38,256 nucleotides of DNA. It comes from Deltaproteobacteria bacterium. Its GTDB lineage: Bacteria > Myxococcota_A > UBA9160 > UBA6930. A program made the position numbers and the translations under genes. The notes under the pieces were generated by a model that saw only the letters and a list, made by a program, of their open reading frames with translations, was not told the DNA's origin and made no database searches. Below are positions 31,730-38,256 of the stretch, piece by piece. The DNA is taken from NCBI GenBank assembly GCA_019312665.1, contig JAFDCZ010000072.1:1-38256 (forward strand), given 5' to 3'. How positions within the stretch are numbered: the stretch's first letter is position 1; each line of letters opens with the position of its first letter.

Positions 31730-32371
31730 ATGGCGAAGACACCCGTCGAGTTTCTCCAGGCTTATCGACGCGATCAGATCCTGAGCGCCGCGCGAGAGGT
31801 GATCGGCGAGAGCGGCTACGACCAGTCGTCCGTCGATCAGATCGCGAAGCGCGCGGGGCTCAGCCGCAGCACTGTGTACGAGTACTTCTCCTCCAAAGAG
31901 GAGATCCTCAAGGGTAGCTTCGCGGCCCATCGCGAGCCGCTCGCCGAGGCATTGGCACGATGCATTCACCGCGCTGTCGGCCTGGAAGCACAGCTCACTG
32001 CGTTCTTCGAGATCTGTCTTTCGCGAGTGGACGAGAATCGTGAGTTCTTCCTCGCAATTGCCTTCCCCTTGCCGCTCGACGAAGCCTCCGCTGCGGAAGG
32101 TCCCGGCGGTACCGAGTTCGCCATGGTGATCAAGAACTTCAACGACACGGTGGACCGGATCCTTGCGGATGGATTCGAGCGCGGCGAACTCCAGCGCCCC
32201 ATCAGCTCCACCGACCGCTACTGCCTCGGTACACTGATCGTCGGGGCGATGAGCGCCCGATGTCGGCTGGACGCACCACCGGCGGTAGAGGAATCCGCAG
32301 CGAGCTTCGCCAGCTTCGCGTTGCGCGGCCTCGTCCCCACGTCCGAGCAGGGCTCGAAGGAGGGACGATGA
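31730..32371 (+). CDS. TetR/AcrR-family transcriptional regulator
   Basis: A 213-residue regulator. The helix-turn-helix region reads YRRDQILSAAREVIGESGYD, then QSSVDQIAKRAGLSRSTVYE and YFSSKEEILKGSFAAHR, a standard TetR DNA-binding domain. The C-terminal part is helical with a hydrophobic ligand pocket (FFEICLSRV, FFLAIAFPLPLD, CLGTLIVGAMSA). The ATG at 31730 starts the domain; the frame is open further upstream, but that part covers the promoter region. It is divergent from the monooxygenase operon and its stop overlaps the thiolase-like ATG (ATGA). It therefore probably controls both arms, sensing the substrate or a CoA intermediate. Confidence 0.9.
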   Translation: MAKTPVEFLQAYRRDQILSAAREVIGESGYDQSSVDQIAKRAGLSRSTVYEYFSSKEEILKGSFAAHREPLAEALARCIHRAVGLEAQLTAFFEICLSRVDENREFFLAIAFPLPLDEASAAEGPGGTEFAMVIKNFNDTVDRILADGFERGELQRPISSTDRYCLGTLIVGAMSARCRLDAPPAVEESAASFASFALRGLVPTSEQGSKEGR

Positions 32372-33864
32372 ACACATCGCATGCGGTTCCGGTCATCGTC
32401 GGGGTCGGTCAGCTCCTTCAACGCCTGGAAGATCCGCGAGAGGCCGCCGAGCCGCTGGAGATGATGATCTCCGTGCTGGAGCAGGCGGGACAGGATTCCG
32501 GAGCGCCGAAGCTGCTACAGCGCGCAGATTCGATCTACGTCGTCCGCGGAGCGTGGGCCTATGGAAACCCTGGGCGAGTGATCGCGCGAAGACTCGGAGC
32601 CACGCCAGAAGAGACCGTTGGCACCCCGTACGGAGGGAACTTCGCCCAGGCATGCGTGATCGACGCTGCCCGTGAGATCCGGGCGGGGCGCCGGGAGGTC
32701 GTGCTCATCGCGGGCGCGGAAATCGGGCGCACTTCAGGACAGGCCCAGCGCCAGGGCATCGAGCTCAGCGAATCCGAGGCACCGGGGGCGCCCGATCGGA
32801 GCATCGCCGACAACAAGGCGATCTTTCATGATGCCGAGCTCGCGCGCGGGATGAACAGCGCAAGCGACATCTTTGCGATCATCGACAGCGCCATCCGCTT
32901 CGCCGGAGGAGAGTCTCTCGAGGCCCACGCGCTGCGCCTCTCGGAGCTGTGGGCGGGGTTCAACCGCGTCGCACGCGACAACCCGCATGCGTGGATCCGC
33001 AAGCCCTACACGGCGGAAGAAATTGGCAGCGCGGGGCCTGGGAACCCGATGATCTCCTTCCCCTACACGCGGTTGATGAATGCCAATGCGCGGGTGGACA
33101 TGGCAGCCGGCGTCGTCCTCTGCTCGTTGGCGACGGCTCGCGAGGCCGGAGTTCCTGACGAGAAGCTCGTCTTCATGCAAGCGGCCACCGAGGCCAACGA
33201 CGTCACCTTCCTGTCCACCCGGATGGACTTCGACCGCTCGCCCGCCGTTCGAATCGCGGGGGGGCGGGTTCTGGAACTCGCAGGGAAGACGATCGAGCAG
33301 ATCGACCACTTCGATCTGTACAGCTGCTTCCCATCGTCGGTGCAGGTAGCCGCGACAGAGCTCGGAATTCCCGAAGACCGGACGCTCACCGTGACGGGAG
33401 GCCTCACGTTCGGCGGCGGCCCCCTGAACAGCGCCACACTTCATTCGATCGCGCGCATGGCGGAGGTCGTCCGCGGGGATCGTGGCTCGACCGGCCTGGT
33501 CCACGGCAATGGCGGCTGGCTCGCCAAGCACGCCTTCGTGGTCTACTCCACGGATCCTCCCGAGGATGGTTTCCGTTACGAGAATCTCCAGGAAGCAGTG
33601 GACGCGCTCCCGTCTCGTGAGGCGTTGGTGGACTGGGAAGGCCCCGTCACCCTTGAGGCCTATACGGTCGCCCACAGCAGCGGCGCACCCCGGATTGCCC
33701 ATGTGGCGTGCCTCACGGACGATGGTCGCCGCAGCTGGGGAACCGTGGAAGATCCGGACGTGATGAAGGCGATGATGCACGAGGAATTCTGCGGCCGAAG
33801 GGGCCGCCTCGACGGTCACGGCAAGCTCAGCATCGATCGCGTCCAGGCCCGACCCGACGCGTAG
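32368..33864 (+). CDS. thiolase-like protein (acetyl-CoA acetyltransferase superfamily)
   Basis: A 498-residue protein of the thiolase superfamily. The N-terminal half has PVIVGVGQLLQ, a YGGNFAQACVIDAAREIRAG helix and VVLIAGAEIG. The second half has MNANARVDMAAGVVLCSLAT, DHFDLYSCFPSSVQVAATEL, TVTGGLTFGGGPLNSATLHS and VHGNGGWLAKHAFVVYST. At the position of the thiolase nucleophile Cys (N-x-x-C-A-S-G in classical enzymes) there is Gly90, and the second active Cys near the C-terminus is also not seen. This matches a known divergent subgroup whose chemistry is unclear. GGAGGG precedes the ATG, which overlaps the TetR stop by 4 bases. It probably handles an acyl-CoA formed by the divergent monooxygenase operon. 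Confidence 0.82.
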   Translation: MNTSHAVPVIVGVGQLLQRLEDPREAAEPLEMMISVLEQAGQDSGAPKLLQRADSIYVVRGAWAYGNPGRVIARRLGATPEETVGTPYGGNFAQACVIDAAREIRAGRREVVLIAGAEIGRTSGQAQRQGIELSESEAPGAPDRSIADNKAIFHDAELARGMNSASDIFAIIDSAIRFAGGESLEAHALRLSELWAGFNRVARDNPHAWIRKPYTAEEIGSAGPGNPMISFPYTRLMNANARVDMAAGVVLCSLATAREAGVPDEKLVFMQAATEANDVTFLSTRMDFDRSPAVRIAGGRVLELAGKTIEQIDHFDLYSCFPSSVQVAATELGIPEDRTLTVTGGLTFGGGPLNSATLHSIARMAEVVRGDRGSTGLVHGNGGWLAKHAFVVYSTDPPEDGFRYENLQEAVDALPSREALVDWEGPVTLEAYTVAHSSGAPRIAHVACLTDDGRRSWGTVEDPDVMKAMMHEEFCGRRGRLDGHGKLSIDRVQARPDA

Positions 33865-33896
33865 AAACTGAACCTCCTGGCCGTGGCGAGACGGGG

Positions 33897-34388
33897 CTAC
33901 CTGGACTTTTCCAACAAAGAGGCGACCCACCACTCGAAGCCTTCGCGGTCGAGCGCTGAGCTGTACTCGGAACGGCGCAGAGCGAGCTCGCTATGGACCA
34001 CGACGGTGCCGCGGGAAGACGGGACGGATTCGTTTACAATCAGGCGTTCGCCCGAGTAGCCGGCAAAACGCCGCGCGTAGGTGGCGATCGTCATCCGACC
34101 GAAAGCATCCGTCCAGCGGCTCTTCTGATCGTCAGAGAGGTTCCTCCAGACTTGGCCTATCGCCATCGCGCTCATCATTTTCAGGTCGTAGGCGTCCTGC
34201 AGCACCGGCCTGAGGCGGTCTCTCCTCCCATCGAAGCCGAGCTCTTCGGAATGCTTCATGCAATACGGCAGCTCCGCGTAGAAGCTCTCGATGGGGGCAC
34301 GCGCTGCCTGGAGATCGGGAGATTCCTGAGCCACGGATTCGCTTCCGAAACCGACAGCAAGAGCGAGGAGCACCAGCATCTCCCGCAT
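33897..34388 (-). CDS. MlaC/Ttg2D-family periplasmic lipid-binding protein (HpnM-like), probably internally shortened
   Basis: A 163-residue exported protein with a signal peptide, MREMLVLLALAVGFGSESVA, cut near VAQ-ES. The mature part has the MlaC/Ttg2D pattern: FYAELPYCMKHSEELGF, the DLKMMSAMAIGQVWRNLSDD block and TDAFGRMTIATYARRFAGYS. Family members carry phospholipids or hopanoids across the periplasm and are about 195-215 residues. Here VVVHSEL runs straight into ALRRSEYSSALDREGF, which is normally preceded by a strand block ending in VSEL. About 30 residues seem lost, in frame, at about 33990, probably across the repeated AGCGAGCT-like sequence. It may still fold poorly. The start is the ATG that begins the signal peptide. 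It is divergent from the HpnN-like gene, its likely partner. Confidence 0.72.
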   Translation of the reverse strand: MREMLVLLALAVGFGSESVAQESPDLQAARAPIESFYAELPYCMKHSEELGFDGRRDRLRPVLQDAYDLKMMSAMAIGQVWRNLSDDQKSRWTDAFGRMTIATYARRFAGYSGERLIVNESVPSSRGTVVVHSELALRRSEYSSALDREGFEWWVASLLEKSR

Positions 34389-34450
34389 CCGGAGAGGGTA
34401 GCGAGCCGCTGCCTGGCTCCGGAATCGGATGGGATGGCTAGCGAAGCGGA

Positions 34451-37108
34451 ATGCTGAACCTCCTGGATGCACGGATCGGGGCTGCGTTGACGCGCTGGGT
34501 TGCGGCCGCGGCCGCCCGGCCCGGCCGGACGATCCTCGTCGCTTCTCTTGTGGCATTGGTGGCGGGCGTGTGGGCGATACTCTTTCTCGGCGTCAACACG
34601 GATACCGACGCTCTCTTCGATCGCGAGCTTGCATTTCGCCGTGCCGACCTCGAGATCCGGCACGACCTTCCGGCACGGTACGACAATCTCCTCGTCGTCA
34701 TCGATGCTCCGACGCTCTCCCATGCCAACGACCTCGCCTGGGAGCTGACTCGGCGCGTTCGCAATGAGCCTGAGACGTTCGGCGGAGCGTTTGCGCCCGG
34801 AGGCGGCCCGTTCTTCGAGCGCCACGGCCTGCTCTACCTTGATCTTCCCGAACTCGAGCAGCTCGCGGACGACCTTGCCGCCATACAGCCCCTGCTGGCT
34901 GCGGTGGATCGCGATCCCAGCGTGCGTGGCATCCTTCGGCTGCTGGAGGTCGCGGTACGCGATGCGCGGGACCCCCAACGCGTCGAACCCGCTTTCCAGC
35001 TCTCGGAACTCCTCGACGAAGTGCGTCTCGCGGTCGATCACGCGGAACGTCGGGAGAAGATCCAGCTCGGCTTTGCGGATCGCATCCTGAGTCCGGGCGA
35101 CGGGACACCCCGCGCCTATGTCCTGGTGCGGCCGAAGATCGACTTCACGGAGATGCTGCACAGCGAGTCGTCGGTTCGGAGGCTGCTCGAGTTGATGAAC
35201 GAACTCGAAACGGGGCAGGACGGTTTCCGATTGCGAATGACCGGAGATCGGGCGCTCGAAGTCGAGGAATTCAGCCTGATCGAAGGCCAGGCGATCAAGG
35301 CTGGAGCCGTATCGCTCGCGTTGGTCGCTGGCATTCTCTGGTTCGCATTGCGATCGGGAAGATTGATTTCCTCCGTCGTGCTGACCCTGATCGTCGGGCT
35401 GGTCTTGACGTCCGGCTTCGCCGCCCTGGCGGTCGGTCATCTGAACATCTTCTCGATTGCGTTCACGGTTCTCTTCATCGGGCTCGGGGTGGATTTCGGG
35501 ACTCACTTCACATTGCGGTATCAGGAACTGCTCGACCAGGGAGAAGCACATCTCCCCGCGCTACTCGAATCAGCGCGTGGGGTCGGCGGCTCGCTGGCGA
35601 TCTGCGCACTCACCACGGCGGCGGGGTTCTACGCCTTCGTGCCGACGAGCTTTTTCGGCATTGCAGAACTGGGCTTGATCTCGGGAACAGGCATGTTGAT
35701 CAGCTTCGTGTGCAGCCTGACACTCCTGCCCGCCATCTTGTCGATTCGCAGGAACGGCTCCGAGCGGAGCTCGCAGAGCAAGCCCCGGGGTGGAATGATC
35801 CGATTGCCGGCCTGGCCCCTTCAGCATCCGAGAACGACATGTGCGGCGGCCGTGGTGCTGTTGGGGTTCGCCGCCCATTCGCTCCCACGGCTCGAGTTCG
35901 ACGCCAACCCCCTGAACGTGCGGGACCCGAGTGCCGAAACCGTCAAGACGTTTCTCGATCTCGTGGCGTCCGGAGACGTGAACCCCTGGAGCATCGATGT
36001 ACTCGCGGAGGATGCCGCCCAGGCGGAATCCCTTGCACGAACCCTCGAGGAACTCCCCGGGATCAAGCGGGTCATCACCCTCGAACGCTACGTACCCGAA
36101 GAGCAGGAGGAGAAGCTCTGGGTGCTCGAACAGATGACCACTTTCCTGGGCCTCGGACTGGCGCAGCCTCTTCCTGCCCCGACCCAACAAGAGAATCTCG
36201 CGGCCATCGGATCTCTGCGAAAGCATCTCACACTCCTGGCGGGTCGGGATGCGGATCCGGAACTCATCTTCAGCGCCCGGGCGCTCGACGAAAGCCTTGC
36301 CACCCTGGTCCGCGACAAAGAGGGCAGGCAGACCGCGATGGAAGCGCTGCGAGCCGGCCTCGTGGCGCCTGTTCAGGAGCGCATCGAGCGTCTCGAGGCG
36401 GCTCTCGAGGCGGGCCCCGTTGGGCTCGACGATCTTCCCGAGGAACTGAGTCTGCGCATGCGGACGGAAGACGGACGCCATCTCGTCGAAGTGCATCCAT
36501 CGGGGAACCTCAACGACGCGGAAGTCCTCCGAGACTTCGTGCACCGTGTGCAAGAGGTCACACCGCGTGGGACCGGCACAGCGGTCTTTCAGATCGAAGC
36601 CGCGAAGACGATCCTCGAAGCGTTGCGCGAAGCGCTTGCCCTTGCGATCCCTGCCGTGGCGCTGATCCTGGTCCTGATGTGGCGCAATGTTCGCGATGTC
36701 GCGCTCGTGATGGTCCCCCTGTTGAGCGCAGCTGTCTTGACCGCTGCTTCGTGCGTGTGGATCGGTATCCCGATCAACTTCGCGAACGTGATCGTGCTGC
36801 CGCTGCTCTTCGGCATCGGAGTCGACAGTGGGATCCATCTCGTTCACCGCTACAGGGCCCTGGGAAAGGGTACCGCCGGCCTGATGGAGACCAGCACCTC
36901 CCGCGCGGTGTTCTGGAGCGCGCTGACGACTGCCGCGAGCTTTGCGAGTCTCGGTTTCGCGAGTCACCGCGGGATGGCGACGCTCGGGCAATTGCTGACC
37001 CTCGGAGTCGTGATCACATTGCTCTGCAACCTCATCCTGCTCCCGGCGCTCTTGCAACTCACAGCAGATCGGGAGCGATCCGCGGCAGAGCCCGAGGGGT
37101 CGCTGTGA
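34451..37108 (+). CDS. hpnN: MMPL/RND-family lipid transporter (HpnN-like)
   Basis: An 885-residue inner-membrane RND protein with two equivalent halves. Each half has one helix, a large periplasmic domain, then five to six helices. Helix-4-type motifs are FIGLGVDFGTHFTLRYQ (half 1) and FGIGVDSGIHLVHRYR (half 2), with the acidic residue used for proton coupling. Length and layout match HpnN, which moves hopanoids to the outer membrane; MMPL lipid exporters are the wider group. The divergent MlaC/Ttg2D-like gene 62 bases away mirrors the HpnM/HpnN pairing. No hopanoid synthesis gene (shc) is in the window, so the cargo is inferred. The gene is intact. Confidence 0.85.
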   Translation: MLNLLDARIGAALTRWVAAAAARPGRTILVASLVALVAGVWAILFLGVNTDTDALFDRELAFRRADLEIRHDLPARYDNLLVVIDAPTLSHANDLAWELTRRVRNEPETFGGAFAPGGGPFFERHGLLYLDLPELEQLADDLAAIQPLLAAVDRDPSVRGILRLLEVAVRDARDPQRVEPAFQLSELLDEVRLAVDHAERREKIQLGFADRILSPGDGTPRAYVLVRPKIDFTEMLHSESSVRRLLELMNELETGQDGFRLRMTGDRALEVEEFSLIEGQAIKAGAVSLALVAGILWFALRSGRLISSVVLTLIVGLVLTSGFAALAVGHLNIFSIAFTVLFIGLGVDFGTHFTLRYQELLDQGEAHLPALLESARGVGGSLAICALTTAAGFYAFVPTSFFGIAELGLISGTGMLISFVCSLTLLPAILSIRRNGSERSSQSKPRGGMIRLPAWPLQHPRTTCAAAVVLLGFAAHSLPRLEFDANPLNVRDPSAETVKTFLDLVASGDVNPWSIDVLAEDAAQAESLARTLEELPGIKRVITLERYVPEEQEEKLWVLEQMTTFLGLGLAQPLPAPTQQENLAAIGSLRKHLTLLAGRDADPELIFSARALDESLATLVRDKEGRQTAMEALRAGLVAPVQERIERLEAALEAGPVGLDDLPEELSLRMRTEDGRHLVEVHPSGNLNDAEVLRDFVHRVQEVTPRGTGTAVFQIEAAKTILEALREALALAIPAVALILVLMWRNVRDVALVMVPLLSAAVLTAASCVWIGIPINFANVIVLPLLFGIGVDSGIHLVHRYRALGKGTAGLMETSTSRAVFWSALTTAASFASLGFASHRGMATLGQLLTLGVVITLLCNLILLPALLQLTADRERSAAEPEGSL

Positions 37109-37243
37109 CGGGCTTCGCCGCTCCTGTGGGTGCATCGGAGCGGGCCCTGCGCTGACGCGATGGCGCGTGCAAGCCCGCCACTCGTGTAGCACCCCTCGCA
37201 CGCGGCCCCCGATGAAGGTGGCGCTGCCACTCCGCTCGCTGAA

Positions 37244-38149
37244 TCAGTTGGCCGACTTCGGGTCGAAGGCGTCGCGCAGGCCGTCGCCCAGGAAGTTCAG
37301 CGCGAGCAAAGTGGCCGCCAGGAAGGCTGACGGCCACGCCAGCAGCCACCAGGGCGATTCGATCGGATTCACCACCGCCACGCCTTCGGCGACCAGTTGG
37401 CCCCAGGAGAGTTCCACACCGAGACCCAGGAACGAGAGGAAGGATTCGAGCAGGATCACCGCCGGCACGGTGAGCGTCGCGTAGACGACCACCGGGCCCA
37501 TCACGTTGGGCAGGATGTGCCGAAGAAGAATGCGGCCATCGCCCGCACCCACGACCCGGGCCGCCATCACGAAATCCCGATCGCGCAACGTCAAGACCTG
37601 GCCCCGCACGATCCGCGCCATCGTGAGCCATTGCACCAGCCCGAGCGCCAGAAAGACGGGCAGCGCCTCGCCGCGCGCGGTCTCCGAGAACATCAGCATC
37701 ACGAGGATGACGAGGAACATGTAGGGGATGCCATAGAAGAAATCGACGATGCGCATCATGGCCTCGTCCAGGCGCCCGCCGTAAAAGCCTGCGACTGCGC
37801 CGTAGGCGACGCCCAACGTGACGGATGCGGCGGTGGCCGCGATGCCGACGAGCAAGGATACGCGGCCCCCGATGAGCACCCTGGCGAAGTGGTCGCGACC
37901 CAGCGCATCCGTACCGAACCAATGGCTCCAAGACGGTGACAGATGTCGCAGCTCCGGCGCCGTCACCTTTGGATCGAGCCCGAGAAGAAACGGCAGCACG
38001 AAACAGGAGAAGAAGACCGCGCAGAGAATCCCCACACCGACCATCGCTGCGCGATGCCGCCGCAACCTGCGAAAAGCACGCACCCAGGGGCCGGCGGTCT
38101 CGATCATGCCCGCCACATCCGGCCCTCGCTCGTCATGGCCATAGCTCAT
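37244..38149 (-). CDS. OppC-type ABC transporter permease
   Basis: A 301-residue membrane subunit of a dipeptide/oligopeptide ABC importer. The N-terminal cytoplasmic part leads to a first helix (AAMVGVGILCAVFFSCFVLP). Then come the large periplasmic loop with HWFGTDALGRDHFARVLIGG, the core helices, and the EAA-type loop DRDFVMAARVVGAGDGRILL, ending LGDGLRDAFDPKSAN. The ATG at 38147-38149 overlaps the oppB stop (ATGA), the usual coupling. An upstream in-frame ATG (38177-38179) would overlap oppB more and is less likely. Substrate unknown; the binding protein and ATPases lie outside the window. Confidence 0.92.
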   Translation of the reverse strand: MSYGHDERGPDVAGMIETAGPWVRAFRRLRRHRAAMVGVGILCAVFFSCFVLPFLLGLDPKVTAPELRHLSPSWSHWFGTDALGRDHFARVLIGGRVSLLVGIAATAASVTLGVAYGAVAGFYGGRLDEAMMRIVDFFYGIPYMFLVILVMLMFSETARGEALPVFLALGLVQWLTMARIVRGQVLTLRDRDFVMAARVVGAGDGRILLRHILPNVMGPVVVYATLTVPAVILLESFLSFLGLGVELSWGQLVAEGVAVVNPIESPWWLLAWPSAFLAATLLALNFLGDGLRDAFDPKSAN

Positions 38150-38256
38150 GTCGCCTCTCGAACTCTCGGGTCGAGCCACGTCTGCGCCAGATCGACGACC
38201 AGGTTGAAGAGGGTGATCAGGCCGCAGTAGACGAGTGCCGTCCCGAGCACGACGCC
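38146..38256 (-). CDS. OppB-type permease, C-terminal end (truncated by the window)
   Basis: The last 36 codons of an ABC permease: VVLGTALVYCGLITLFNLVV, then DLAQTWLDPRVREAT and a stop at 38146-38148. The NLVVDL...WLDPRV ending is typical of OppB/DppB. The stop overlaps the oppC start by 4 bases. The rest of the gene lies beyond the window edge. This short piece is easy to miss, but it fixes the order oppB-oppC on the minus strand. Confidence 0.88.
   Translation of the reverse strand, partial: GVVLGTALVYCGLITLFNLVVDLAQTWLDPRVREAT

Noticed and set aside
29571-31784. 737-codon plus-strand frame
   Set aside because: Antisense to the enoyl-CoA hydratase and monooxygenase, both with full motif sets.
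35570-37201. 543-codon minus-strand frame
   Set aside because: His/Arg/Gln-rich mirror of the HpnN-like gene; no domain features.
37109-37243. Possible small gene or terminator between the HpnN-like gene and oppC
   Set aside because: No frame with a ribosome site and no convincing hairpin with a T-run; I see nothing definable in these 135 bases.
1-38256. CRISPR arrays, tRNA or rRNA genes, riboswitches, prophage genes
   Set aside because: I looked for regularly spaced repeats, cloverleaf-type sequence and phage structural genes and saw none; the only repeats are short and listed as features.

Overview
The window is high-GC DNA, densely coding on both strands, from a Gram-negative bacterium. 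It carries lipopolysaccharide-core kinase domains, an HpnM/HpnN-like lipid-transport pair, a bactofilin, an orphan MshEN (GspE N-terminal) protein, a GldFG-like ABC exporter and a PEP-CTERM-type remnant. This mix fits the former Deltaproteobacteria best (Myxococcota, Binatota or similar). That placement is an inference from gene content; no rRNA or single-copy phylogeny is possible here.

Layout. 1-349: a junction of two broken genes, an HflX GTPase piece followed by the C-terminus of an alpha/beta hydrolase. 458-3538: a divergent pair, a GPH/MFS symporter (-) and an ADP-ribosylglycohydrolase-family enzyme (+). 3521-3808: a SnoaL-like ester-cyclase fragment. 3869-10671: two divergent paralogous signalling proteins (double zinc ribbon, class III nucleotidyl cyclase, AAA ATPase, TPR-like tail). 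The right-hand copy has its frame broken at a run of eight G. 10777-11706: a YefM/RelE-type toxin-antitoxin pair with a TGTACA operator, then an IS630-type transposase remnant. 11714-12154: bactofilin.

12370-17039 is a tightly coupled housekeeping operon (holB, metG, tatD, inositol-monophosphatase family, exported hypothetical). Every junction in it is a 4-base stop/start overlap, and a perfect 22-bp hairpin follows it. 17226-21699 on the minus strand is an ABC-type system (ATPase, GldF-like permease, GldG-like protein, DUF4340-like protein). The gldG-like gene appears to have lost an internal segment. 21826-25263 is a TetR regulator divergent from a glycosyltransferase and a tandem-domain LPS-kinase protein. 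25250-26725 holds a small unknown protein, an MshEN protein and the tail of a PEP-CTERM sialidase.

26725-33864 is a catabolic cluster. A Baeyer-Villiger-type flavin monooxygenase, an enoyl-CoA hydratase and a double CaiB/BaiF CoA-transferase lie on the minus strand. They are divergent from a TetR regulator and a thiolase-like protein, and a good promoter overlapped by a direct-repeat operator candidate sits between the arms. The set looks like a regulated route for oxidising and CoA-activating a ketone, cyclic terpenoid or steroid-like substrate. 33897-37108 is an HpnM/MlaC-like periplasmic protein (again with an internal piece missing) divergent from an HpnN/MMPL-like RND transporter. 37244 to the end is an oligopeptide-type ABC permease pair (OppC complete, OppB only its last 36 codons).

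A recurring theme is damage inside otherwise well-conserved genes: the hflX/hydrolase junction, the ester-cyclase fragment, the G8 frameshift, internal losses in the GldG-like and HpnM-like genes, and a headless sialidase. This may be real decay or metagenome-assembly collapse. Read mapping would decide, and it matters before any of these loci is interpreted biologically. I did not find a clearly new defence or mobile system. The most unusual coherent loci are the divergent cyclase/ATPase pair, the tandem LPS-kinase fusion and the double CoA-transferase/BVMO cluster.
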